A stretch of 64,000 nucleotides of DNA, from assembly GCA_050303415.1 (NCBI GenBank), contig JBNLBS010000002.1, positions 157,203-221,202 on the forward strand, written 5' to 3'. The notes below the pieces were generated by a model. It saw only the letters and a program-made list of their open reading frames with translations. It had not been told where the DNA came from and made no database searches. The translations under genes and the position numbers were made by a program. Positions 34,077-40,748 of this stretch are shown here, piece by piece; position 1 is the stretch's first letter; the number at the start of each line of letters is the position of its first letter. This DNA comes from JBNLBS01 sp050303415. Its GTDB lineage: Bacteria > Pseudomonadota > Gammaproteobacteria > Methylococcales > Methylomonadaceae.

Positions 34077-34367
34077 TTAAATTTCGTTGTTTTGAGCCCG
34101 TAGTTTTCTTGCCACATTTCTTGGTACGGAACGAAGCTTGGATTTCGTCACAGTTCCGGTGTTAGTGGTGCCTTTCACTTCACCCGTTTCAAAAGCGGAG
34201 AATTCGGCACGTTCCGACGGTATGCTCTGAATTTTCGTGATTGAACAATTATAAGGAACCTTTGGATAATAGTTTTTGCAGTTATTGACTCCTGCATAAG
34301 CAGATGTAGAAATCGCTGCTACTCCTAAAGCAATTACTAGACTAGTAATTTGAGTTAATTTTTTCAT
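34077..34367 (-). CDS. Small exported protein of unknown function
   Basis: A 96-residue protein. The signal peptide is clear (KKLTQITSLVIALGVAAIS then TSAYA as the cleavage site). The mature part of about 71 residues has two cysteines near the N-terminus (VNNCKNYYPKVPYNC) that could form a disulfide, then a basic C-terminus (TKSKLRSVPRNVARKLRAQ). A GGAG ribosome binding site lies 8 bases before the ATG. No family recognised. It is divergent from the retropepsin-like gene, separated by 298 bp that contain candidate regulatory sites. Confidence 0.7.
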   Translation of the reverse strand: MKKLTQITSLVIALGVAAISTSAYAGVNNCKNYYPKVPYNCSITKIQSIPSERAEFSAFETGEVKGTTNTGTVTKSKLRSVPRNVARKLRAQNNEI

Positions 34368-34507
34368 TATTGTCGCTCCGATATTGATCGTTAAATCAAG
34401 GTAACTCTATACAACATCTCGGATGTCTAACAGAGTGCAGATGATTGTATCGAATCAATACTAAACACTCAAGAATTACAAGGTATTGAAATATATAATA
34501 AAGCGAC

Positions 34508-34540
34508 CTATTTTGGTGCAATTTTAATCTATTTTGGTGC
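34508..34540 (+). promoter_or_regulatory. Two direct CTATTTTGGTGC sites (NtrC half-site-like)
   Basis: CTATTTTGGTGC occurs at 34508-34519 and again at 34529-34540, a 21-bp period that puts both on the same helical face. TTTTGGTGCA matches the right half of the NtrC consensus (TGCACCxxxxTGGTGCA); the left halves do not match. The sites lie about 92-124 bp upstream of the start point predicted from the sigma-54-like element at 34606-34620, a usual enhancer distance. Confidence 0.5.
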
Positions 34541-34605
34541 GCTCTAAACAAATCCACGAAGTTTTATTTTGTTATAAATTTAATAGAATCAAAGATATAT
34601 AGGTA

Positions 34606-34620
34606 TGGCATAAGATGTGC
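34606..34620 (+). promoter_or_regulatory. Candidate sigma-54 promoter of the retropepsin-like gene
   Basis: TGGCATAAGATGTGC fits TGGCAyr-N4-TTGC with one deviation (GTGC for TTGC) and has the required GG-N10-GC spacing. Transcription would begin near 34632, 34 bp before the ATG at 34666. Confidence 0.5.
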
Positions 34621-34665
34621 GTTGTAATAAAACAAGTTTGAGCCAATTTAAAATCCGAGATCGTT

Positions 34666-35154
34666 ATGTTTAAAAATATTGTGACTCTTGCCTTTATTTG
34701 CTTGTTTTTATCGGCACCGAATGCCTTTTCCGCTCAATTTGGAACAACCGTTCCTATGAGCAAAAAAGGAACATCTACCTACTACGTTCCAGTTAAGTTC
34801 GACCGGGAGCTGGGTAATGACCTGATGGTTGATACAGGTTCCGACTATGTCACCATCAACAAAGCCACCCTGGACTCATTAAAAGAGCGCGGAAAGGTTG
34901 ACTATGTTAAGCAAGTTGGAGGAACGATGGCTAACGGTTCGGACATCGTCGTTCCGATTTATCGTATTGCGGATTTAAACATCGGATGTTGCTGTATCCT
35001 TCATAATGTTGAAGCAGCTGTGTTCGAAGGAACAGAACGTCAAATTCTCGGTTTAAGCGCTTTGAAGAAAGTAGCTCCATTTGCCATGTCTGTGGATCCC
35101 GCTCATTTATTACTGAGTGATTGTAAAGCGTCGGCTGAACTCGCTAAGAATTAA
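34666..35154 (+). CDS. Secreted retropepsin-like aspartic protease
   Basis: A 162-residue protein. A signal peptide (about residues 1-22, ending NAFSA) precedes a single retropepsin-like domain: the catalytic DTGS is in LMVDTGSDYVTI, the substrate flap segment is GGTMANGSDIVVPIYRI, and the hydrophobic-glycine motif is RQILGLSALKKV. This is the single-domain form that must dimerise for activity, and is related to bacterial TIGR02281/gag-asp proteases. CCC at IGCCCILH is unusual in an exported protein. The start has GAG six bases upstream. It has its own promoter region and stands alone between two repeat copies. Confidence 0.85.
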   Translation: MFKNIVTLAFICLFLSAPNAFSAQFGTTVPMSKKGTSTYYVPVKFDRELGNDLMVDTGSDYVTINKATLDSLKERGKVDYVKQVGGTMANGSDIVVPIYRIADLNIGCCCILHNVEAAVFEGTERQILGLSALKKVAPFAMSVDPAHLLLSDCKASAELAKN

Positions 35155-35253
35155 TTAGTTCTGATAGCTTATTCTGGTGAGCTGAACATTAATGGAAAAG
35201 TAGCTTGTGCCTTTGGCTATAACTCAACATATTTGATAAGACGATAGAAAGTC

Positions 35254-35270
35254 AGGCGATTGCCTTTTTT
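35254..35270 (+). terminator. Candidate terminator of the retropepsin-like gene
   Basis: AGGC-GATT-GCCT is followed at once by a run of six T, 100 bp after the stop codon. The stem is only 4 bp, so this is weak evidence. It is the left boundary of repeat copy B. Confidence 0.4.
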
Positions 35271-35692
35271 ATATAAAGTGTGGCTGACGCCAGTTTCTTT
35301 TAATCGGGGTGCTTACCCCGAATTTTTTTTAATCGCGGGCTCGTCCGCGAAGCCGAGTTCCTTTATTTTGATCGGCCAAAATAAAGGAACCAAACAAAAG
35401 GCCGCCCCGACACCACGACAGCCCCTCGACAATTGCTCCTGCATCGCCTAATGCGCCTACTGTCGGTGTCCTACTACACGCCATCCATGGCGTTATGTGC
35501 TTCTCATTTTTTAGCGGGTTTGCCAGAAGGGGCTCCTGCCCCTCTGTCAAATGCTCACCTCCCTGTGAGCACCCTGCGGGCTAATCCACTAAAAAACTGC
35601 GATGCTCGGCGTGGTGTAAGGGGAATAGCGGGAGGCCTAAACTACTGGTTTTATTTATAAATGTTATTTGTAAAACACGACCCTGTTTTTCG
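35264..35692. repeat. Dispersed structured repeat, copy B (long form, about 430 bp)
   Basis: This non-coding element is packed with stem-loops: TGGC-TGAC-GCCA (35281-35292), CGGGGT-GCTT-ACCCCG (35305-35320), TCGCGG...CCGCGA (35333-35350), a perfect 14-bp GTTCCTTTATTTTG/CAAAATAAAGGAAC (35357-35370 / 35377-35390) and GGGGC-TCCT-GCCCC near 35527. Its ends match copy A at 33828-33998. CCAAAATAAAGGAACCAAAC resembles a repeat I recall from several gammaproteobacterial genomes. Several short overlapping open frames cover it on both strands; none is credible. It abuts the R'' site of an integron cassette. Confidence 0.65.
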
Positions 35693-35698
35693 TTGGAC
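35692..35698 (-). other. R'' core site of cassette 2 (attC start, remainder not recognisable)
   Basis: Read on the minus strand, GTCCAAC abuts the stop codon of the HELGH protein gene and complements the first bases of its cassette. The rest of the expected attC is replaced by the end of repeat copy B. A distant GTTGAGT on the minus strand (plus 35222-35228) fits GTTRRRY and may be the displaced R' site. Confidence 0.55.
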
Positions 35699-36646
35699 TT
35701 AATTCCAATAAAAATGCCAACCTTCCTTTTGTTTTTCAAAGGTAAAACCTGCCTTCTTTGCGAAGTTTCTCCAAGATTGTGCAAGTATTTCTTTGGCTTC
35801 TTTTGGAATATTTGGATAATTATCCATTAGCAAATCCAATGCTTGGAGAAAATACAAATGTTCCTTATCAGTGTTTTCAAATATATCTGCAAGTTGAGTT
35901 AATTGATAATCTTTTCTTACCCTATAAGAAGATGAAATTAAGTGCTTAGCGAGCTGAATTTGATACATCCATATCCATCCAGACGTATTGACTGCCAATT
36001 TCAATATTTCCTCATCCTTACCAGAATATATTTGCAGCTGTTTTCTCAGGCTGTTGTAACTTTGATTAAGAGTTTGATTCTCTTCCGAATATCTATGGCT
36101 TACCATTTCTTCAGAATAGTATTTGTCTCCGAAAATACAGGCACACGCTTCATCAATTAAAATTTCTGAATAATATTGATGAATAAATTCCAGCTCAAAC
36201 CCAGAGCTAAACTCCAAGCTTCTTTTTTGGGTTGGTATAAATCTTTCTTCATGGTCTTTGCAGTGCCCCAATTCATGAGGTATCACGAAATACATACACT
36301 GATTTTCAATACCCCACTGTGTGATCCCACCTCCCGTGGATTCATTCTGCGCTGAAAAGATGGCTTCAAATATACAGGAGTGGAAAACTATTGAATGTCT
36401 CAATTGACCTTGTTTCAGTTTTGAAATGGATTTGCCGACGCCATCATAATCCTGATTGCTTGTGTAAACATCACCGATTATGTCTTGCACAGCTTTTCCA
36501 TAGTTTTCCGGATAGGCTATGGCAATTTTATCTAAATTGTTATGGTTTACACCGACACGTTCAGCCGCAGAATGCACTATATCTAATACCAATTCCTTGA
36601 TTTGGTCAGTTCCAGGGCCTTCGTCAAAGTAAGTAACAATATTCAT
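35699..36646 (-). CDS. HELGH zincin-like metallopeptidase, integron cassette gene
   Basis: A 315-residue protein. FVIPHELGHCKDHEERF holds an HEXXH zinc site with glycine in the fourth position, and EILIDEACACIFGDKYY follows about 45 residues later with a likely third ligand (glutamate). There is no signal peptide or transmembrane segment, so it is probably cytosolic. The family is not recognised. I use the ATG at 36646, with GGA 8 bases upstream; the TTG at 36658 would begin inside the attC core. The gene starts 7 bp after the cassette junction and its stop touches the R'' site, a tight fit typical of cassettes. Confidence 0.78.
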   Translation of the reverse strand: MNIVTYFDEGPGTDQIKELVLDIVHSAAERVGVNHNNLDKIAIAYPENYGKAVQDIIGDVYTSNQDYDGVGKSISKLKQGQLRHSIVFHSCIFEAIFSAQNESTGGGITQWGIENQCMYFVIPHELGHCKDHEERFIPTQKRSLEFSSGFELEFIHQYYSEILIDEACACIFGDKYYSEEMVSHRYSEENQTLNQSYNSLRKQLQIYSGKDEEILKLAVNTSGWIWMYQIQLAKHLISSSYRVRKDYQLTQLADIFENTDKEHLYFLQALDLLMDNYPNIPKEAKEILAQSWRNFAKKAGFTFEKQKEGWHFYWN

Positions 36647-36652
36647 AAATGA

Positions 36653-36740
36653 GTCCAACGTCGCAATTCACCAGTGGCAAAAAGCATAGTGAGGAACGAA
36701 CGAAGCTTTTTGACGTCTGCGTGAAATTGCCTTGTTATGC
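36653..36740 (-). other. attC site between the two cassettes
   Basis: An 88-bp site. Read on the minus strand: R'' GCATAAC (36740-36734), arm GCAATTTCAC, inner stem CAAAAAGC/GCTTTTTG around a 19-base loop, arm GTGAATTGC, R' GTTGGAC (36659-36653). The two outer arms pair except for one extra T in the first, an extrahelical base as required for strand-specific IntI recognition. R'' starts 3 bp beyond the stop codon of the 340-aa gene. Confidence 0.82.
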
Positions 36741-36743
36741 GAT

Positions 36744-37766
36744 TTAACCACTAAAATATTTAACTACAACAATGCCTGCTGCGATATTTAGTAACAATGA
36801 CAAAGAAGATGAGCCTATAAACTTGAGGGCTTGCTTTCTATTTTTGCCATTAAACTTTGATTGTGCATTATTATCGCCATTTGTAAGGTTAAATATTGAA
36901 AATCTTCCGTATTTACTTATAGCACTATCAGTTACATAAGACAGCCAACTTGATAACCTCACGATAAACAGCAAAGCCCCTGAAGCAAGTAGAACCCAAG
37001 TCAGGGCGCTTTTAAGTGTGTCTATAGACACTGCGTTAGCAGCGTCTTCTGTCGGAAAGAACCACTCTAATGATATATAGGCAACAATGAATGATAATAA
37101 CGGCAGGAGGTTGCGTATAAAGCTTGTTAATTTGTCACTATGCTTGTTTATAAATTTATATATAGCTCCATTTTTATCTGGTTGTGGTAGAGCCTCATTC
37201 CAATCATCAACAATTGAAATAAGCTCTTTACTCAAAATGTGATTTATAAAATCTACACGTGCAATAACAGGCACTAATTTAAATTCGATATTTTCTAAAT
37301 CGTCCACATCAGTGGATAGAACTGATCTAAGCATTTCAAATGGTTTAGGGTCTCCAGTTATTTTTACTGACAATGTATGTCTTTGTGGCATCTCGAATTC
37401 TGGCATGGCAACTAAAAAATCCCATTTTGCAATTACTTCCTTGGTCGACTCTGGTCCAGTCCATCGGTGGCCAGTAAACTCAGACCAGCTTCCAAATTGA
37501 ACAGTAGTATCGTTCTCATATGTCACATCAACAGATGCGGTAAGCCCATCTATATGATGGTTTCTTAATTTATCTAGTATTCTTTCATGTAGATCAACAA
37601 TTGATTCAACTGAAACAATTATTTCCCTTGCGTATGTTTTTTGGACACTATCAGGTTTGCCAGCCAACAAATGAAATAATGATCGAACACTTTCTCTTGG
37701 CAGCGACGCAACAACACGTTTTTCGGGTGAATCTGTGATTTCGTGTTCAATAACATCATCGTTCAT
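36744..37766 (-). CDS. Membrane protein of unknown function, integron cassette gene
   Basis: A 340-residue protein. Residues 1-205 are soluble, with a beta-rich pattern in the middle (GLTASVDVTYENDTTVQFGSW, LSVKITGDP). Three hydrophobic segments follow: about 214-236 (LLPLLSFIVAYISLEWFF), 250-272 (WVLLASGALLFIVRLSSWL) and 315-338 (LSLLLNIAAGIVVVKYF). No family is recognised. A GGAG ribosome binding site lies 8 bases before the ATG. The gene fills a cassette from 37801 to 36659. Many cassette genes encode phage-defence or toxin functions; a soluble sensor joined to a membrane effector would fit, but that is speculation. Confidence 0.75.
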   Translation of the reverse strand: MNDDVIEHEITDSPEKRVVASLPRESVRSLFHLLAGKPDSVQKTYAREIIVSVESIVDLHERILDKLRNHHIDGLTASVDVTYENDTTVQFGSWSEFTGHRWTGPESTKEVIAKWDFLVAMPEFEMPQRHTLSVKITGDPKPFEMLRSVLSTDVDDLENIEFKLVPVIARVDFINHILSKELISIVDDWNEALPQPDKNGAIYKFINKHSDKLTSFIRNLLPLLSFIVAYISLEWFFPTEDAANAVSIDTLKSALTWVLLASGALLFIVRLSSWLSYVTDSAISKYGRFSIFNLTNGDNNAQSKFNGKNRKQALKFIGSSSLSLLLNIAAGIVVVKYFSG

Positions 37767-37795
37767 TAATTTTTCTCCATATTGTCATCTTTTAC

Positions 37796-37862
37796 GCATA
37801 ACTTATAAGCATTTTATCAGTCATGCCAGCATCAGCGCATGACTGATAAATATGTGTTGGGC
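37796..37862 (-). other. attC site upstream of the 340-aa cassette gene
   Basis: A 67-bp site. Read on the minus strand: R'' GCCCAAC (37862-37856), a long stem with perfect 12-bp arms TTATCAGTCATG/CATGACTGATAA (37838-37849 / 37814-37825), extended past one extra T, and R' GTTATGC (37802-37796). It belongs to a cassette that should begin TTGGGC, but no such sequence is found before hemL, so that cassette has been lost. Confidence 0.78.
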
Positions 37863-38161
37863 TGAACCGTTTCGGGCACGGCCTTATCGGTTTGCCTAGT
37901 TTCTTTATTAAGGAGGATTGTATTGTTTTCGTGTGGGATTGTCTAAGTTTATCAACTTCTTTTAGACGTTAGCTCGATTATGACGGTCCAATACAAATTT
38001 TGGACTACCTTTTTGTCCTGCACTATTGTTGGTTGTTTCGTGTTCCCGTGTGTGGGTGTTATTCATTCATGCTTTACTAGTTCCCACAGTCCGCCGTGGG
38101 AATTTATACCGGTCTGCATTCCCACGCTGGAGACGTGGGAATGAGACAAAGTACGAGAAAA
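37863..38161. other. Non-coding junction between the cassette array and hemL
   Basis: About 300 bases with no credible gene. Near 37970, TTTTAGACGTTAGCTCG resembles a worn R' end of another attC. Two short hairpins follow: TTCCCAC...GTGGGAA (38081-38087 / 38096-38102) and CATTCCCACG...CGTGGGAATG (38117-38126 / 38134-38143). The second matches the outer repeat at 5354. Confidence 0.5.
38081..38143. repeat. Two CCCAC/GTGGG dispersed hairpins
   Basis: TTCCCAC/GTGGGAA (38081-38102) and CATTCCCACG/CGTGGGAATG (38117-38143) stand in tandem 14 bp apart just downstream of hemL. They share the CATTCCCACG core with the split repeat at 5354-5484, so this is a repeat family in the genome. Confidence 0.55.
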
Positions 38162-39445
38162 CTATTTCAACGTTTTAAATACTTCTTCCGCTGCATTTAG
38201 CGTTTTTTGTATATCTTCATCCGTATGTGCGGCTGAAACAAAGCCGGCTTCAAAGGCGGATGGCGCTAGATAGACTCCTTGATCTAACATGCCGTGGAAG
38301 AATTTTTTGAACAGTTCCTGATCGCATTGCATGACCTGGGCAAAGGAGCTGACTTTTTCTTCTTGACTGAAAAACAAACCAAACATGCCGCCTACAGTGT
38401 TGGCTGTCATTTCGATTCCGGCCGCTTTTGCGCGTTGTACTATGCCTTGGGTTAAGGTTTGTACTTTTTCTTCCAGCTGTTGATAAAAGCCGGGAGCCGA
38501 GATCAGTTCCAGTGTTTTTAAACCGGCAGCCATCGCGACCGGGTTGCCGGATAAGGTACCGGCCTGATACACAGGACCGATTGGCGCCAGGTGGTTCATT
38601 ATTTCTTCTTTACCGCCAAAGGCACCGACCGGCATACCGCCACCAATGACTTTGCCCAGTGTAGTTAAATCCGGCGTCACGTTATATAAACCCTGCGCGC
38701 TGTTTAAACCGACTCTAAAGCCGGTCATGACTTCATCAAAAATCAATACGCTGCCGTGTTGGTCGCAGACCTCTCTTAAGGTTTGCAGGAAACCTTCAAC
38801 CGGCGGAATGCAGTTCATATTTCCGGCAACCGGCTCGACAATGATGCAGGCGATTTTATCACCGGCTTCGGCAAAAACTTGTTTGACCTGTTCACTATCG
38901 TTGTAGGCCAAGGTAATGGTATCTTCCGCCAACGAAGCGGGAACACCGGGCGAGCTGGGTACACCCATGGTTAACGCACCGGAACCGGCTTTTACTAACA
39001 GGGAATCTGAATGACCGTGATAACAGCCTTCGAATTTTACAATTTTATCACGACCGGTATAACCCCGCGCCAAACGTATCGCACTCATGGTTGCTTCGGT
39101 ACCGGAGCTGACCATGCGTACCTTTTCTACCGAAGGCACTAATTCGCAGACCTTTTCCGCCATGCGTGTTTCTATTTCGGTTGGCGCACCAAAGCTTAAT
39201 CCTTTTTCTGCCGTTGCTTTCACCGAATTGATTACATCCGGGTGGGCATGACCGAGTATCATGGGTCCCCATGAGCCGACATAGTCTATATATTGTTTAT
39301 TGTTGCTGTCATAAATATAAGCACCGGCTGCATGGTCTATATAAACCGGTGTGCCGCCGACACCATTAAACGCTCTTACCGGTGAGTTAACACCACCTGG
39401 GATTACGGTTTTGGCTTGATTAAATAACTCGGATGCATCTGTCAT
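38162..39445 (-). CDS. hemL: Glutamate-1-semialdehyde 2,1-aminomutase
   Basis: A 427-residue PLP enzyme of normal length. HemL converts glutamate-1-semialdehyde to 5-aminolevulinate, the entry of the C5 heme and tetrapyrrole pathway. The PLP lysine is in TLGKVIGGGMPVGAFGG. IFDEVMTGFRVG holds the pyridine-N aspartate, CYHGHSDSLLVKAGSGAL is the gating/substrate loop, and YQAGTLSGNPVAMAAG closes the site. The gene is monocistronic on the minus strand and marks the return to core sequence after the cassette region. Confidence 0.97.
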   Translation of the reverse strand: MTDASELFNQAKTVIPGGVNSPVRAFNGVGGTPVYIDHAAGAYIYDSNNKQYIDYVGSWGPMILGHAHPDVINSVKATAEKGLSFGAPTEIETRMAEKVCELVPSVEKVRMVSSGTEATMSAIRLARGYTGRDKIVKFEGCYHGHSDSLLVKAGSGALTMGVPSSPGVPASLAEDTITLAYNDSEQVKQVFAEAGDKIACIIVEPVAGNMNCIPPVEGFLQTLREVCDQHGSVLIFDEVMTGFRVGLNSAQGLYNVTPDLTTLGKVIGGGMPVGAFGGKEEIMNHLAPIGPVYQAGTLSGNPVAMAAGLKTLELISAPGFYQQLEEKVQTLTQGIVQRAKAAGIEMTANTVGGMFGLFFSQEEKVSSFAQVMQCDQELFKKFFHGMLDQGVYLAPSAFEAGFVSAAHTDEDIQKTLNAAEEVFKTLK

Positions 39446-39552
39446 GGTTGCTGTGTCTGATAAATAATTGGGTTAATAAAGCTAAGGGGTGATCAGCTGA
39501 TTTGCTATTGCTTTATAAAAGCACTTAGCCTGATAAATTTTGACATGATAAT

Positions 39553-39578
39553 ACAGAGCGTAAATATTTACGCTCTGT
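39553..39578. terminator. Perfect palindrome between the lipoprotein gene and hemL
   Basis: ACAGAGCGTAAAT/ATTTACGCTCTGT is a perfect 26-bp palindrome 20 bp downstream of the lipoprotein gene and about 110 bp upstream of hemL. T/A-rich flanks on both sides allow a terminator for the lipoprotein gene; an operator for hemL is an alternative. Confidence 0.5.
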
Positions 39579-39597
39579 TTAAACTAATGACTCAGTC

Positions 39598-40047
39598 CTA
39601 TCGTCTACCGAAAATTTGCGGTGCTTTGGGTTGTTCTTTTTGTTGTAGACAGTGATAGGCTGCATTCTCAAAACGGATTCTTAAAGACTGTGTGCTTTTA
39701 TTTTCTTTTAAGAATTTTTCTGATTCCGCTGCCGTTAAATCCTTCATCATGTAGGTCGCAATACACATACACGGTTTGGCAAAACGCTTTCTATCAATGT
39801 CTTTATTGGTTGAGTTTTTCAACTCTCTTTGTACACATTGTTCGGCGAAATCATGTTCAAACTGGTGTTTTTCCACATCGGTAACAACCACATCATGTGT
39901 ATGATCGAATGGATTATGCACTTTTTTAGCCGCCACTTTGGGTTCAGCCTGCTCTTTGTCGCCTGAACAGCCGGTCATTGCCATTGAAATAATCAAACCA
40001 GCCAGTAGGGTATAAGCTATTTTTTTAATTTTAGTTATCATTTGCAT
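39598..40047 (-). CDS. Putative lipoprotein of unknown function
   Basis: A 149-residue protein. An N-terminal signal with lipobox (LIISMAMTGC, cysteine near residue 26) marks it for lipidation; an alternative ATG two codons in would not change this. The mature part is charged and helical and holds CVQREL, CMCIATYMMKDLTAAESEKFL and a C-terminal YHCLQQKEQP. The four mature cysteines might pair or bind metal. No family is recognised. It is likely in the outer or inner membrane facing the periplasm. It is upstream of hemL but separated by a strong palindrome. Confidence 0.72.
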   Translation of the reverse strand: MQMITKIKKIAYTLLAGLIISMAMTGCSGDKEQAEPKVAAKKVHNPFDHTHDVVVTDVEKHQFEHDFAEQCVQRELKNSTNKDIDRKRFAKPCMCIATYMMKDLTAAESEKFLKENKSTQSLRIRFENAAYHCLQQKEQPKAPQIFGRR

Positions 40048-40121
40048 GGGTATAAATTGTTCAAAGTCCGAAAAAATCTCATAGACTTTAGCACTTTATG
40101 CGCCGCTGTTCTACTTTGGTA

Positions 40122-40703
40122 TTAATTTGCTTTTTTGACAAACTGAGTCAATATAACAATTTGCTGGCCGTTAACCTTGCCCTCGATTTGTTCGGCATTA
40201 TCGGCAACCAGCGAAATTCCTCTAACGGCTGTTCCACGCTTAGCCGTAAAGTTTGCACCTTTCACATTTAAATCTTTAATTAAGGTAACGGTATCCCCTG
40301 CCTGTAACAACGCACCATTACTATCCAGGTGTTTTACTTCATCTTCAACGGATGCACCCTCACCGGAGGCTTGTGCCCAGGCCAATGTGTCGTCATCCAG
40401 ATACAGCATATCCAATAAGTCCTGTGCCCAACTTTCCGAACTCAAGCGTTTAAGCATACGCCAGGCCATTACCTGTACCGCAGGAACCTGGCTCCACATG
40501 CTGTCATTTAAACAATGCCAGTGATGTACATCCACTTTATCCGGATTTTCAATTTGCTCTAAGCAGGTACTGCATAGATAGACACTTTCATCCGCCGTAT
40601 CACTGTCACTGGCGGGTACGGTATATACGTTTAAGTCCTCGCTTGCAGTGCATAATTCACATTTGGAACCGCTACGGGCTTGTAATTCTGTTTCTATACT
40701 CAT
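40122..40703 (-). CDS. PhnA/YjdM-family protein
   Basis: A 193-residue protein. A zinc-ribbon-like N-terminus (CELC ... CSTC) precedes a helical middle (SMWSQVPAVQVMAWRMLKRL), and the C-terminal PhnA domain carries KHLDSNGALLQAGDTVTLIKDLNVKGANFTAKRGTAVRGI (signature region, residues about 125-165). Despite the name, PhnA/YjdM is not a phosphonoacetate hydrolase; its role is unclear. The length matches the long form of the family. It is located 45 bp after thyA on the same strand, so it may be read from the gyrB-lgt-thyA operon. Confidence 0.88.
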   Translation of the reverse strand: MSIETELQARSGSKCELCTASEDLNVYTVPASDSDTADESVYLCSTCLEQIENPDKVDVHHWHCLNDSMWSQVPAVQVMAWRMLKRLSSESWAQDLLDMLYLDDDTLAWAQASGEGASVEDEVKHLDSNGALLQAGDTVTLIKDLNVKGANFTAKRGTAVRGISLVADNAEQIEGKVNGQQIVILTQFVKKAN

Positions 40704-40748
40704 TTACTTTTATCTCTTTTTTAATCGGTCGATTATACCGGAAAACAT

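Larger units (their letters stand above)
35692..37862 (-). mobile_element. Integron cassette array fragment without integrase (CALIN-like): two cassettes
   Basis: On the minus strand the order is attC (37862-37796), a 340-aa gene, attC (36740-36653), a 315-aa gene, then an R'' core site at 35698-35692. Cassette 1 begins G|TTATGC, and its own attC has the complementary R'' GCATAAC. Cassette 2 begins G|TTGGAC, and its R'' is the complementary GTCCAAC. This is exactly what circular-cassette insertion predicts, and it happens twice. Both genes start within 40 bp of the junction and end within 3 bp of R''. No intI is in the window. Confidence 0.8.

Noticed and set aside
35260..35784. Four overlapping short open frames on both strands in repeat copy B
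   Set aside because: They lie within stem-loop-rich repeat DNA, overlap each other, and have composition set by the hairpins, with no signal, domain or ribosome binding site.
37863..38161. A third cassette gene between attC and hemL
   Set aside because: No open frame with a start near the attC, and no matching R'' for a TTGGGC cassette start.
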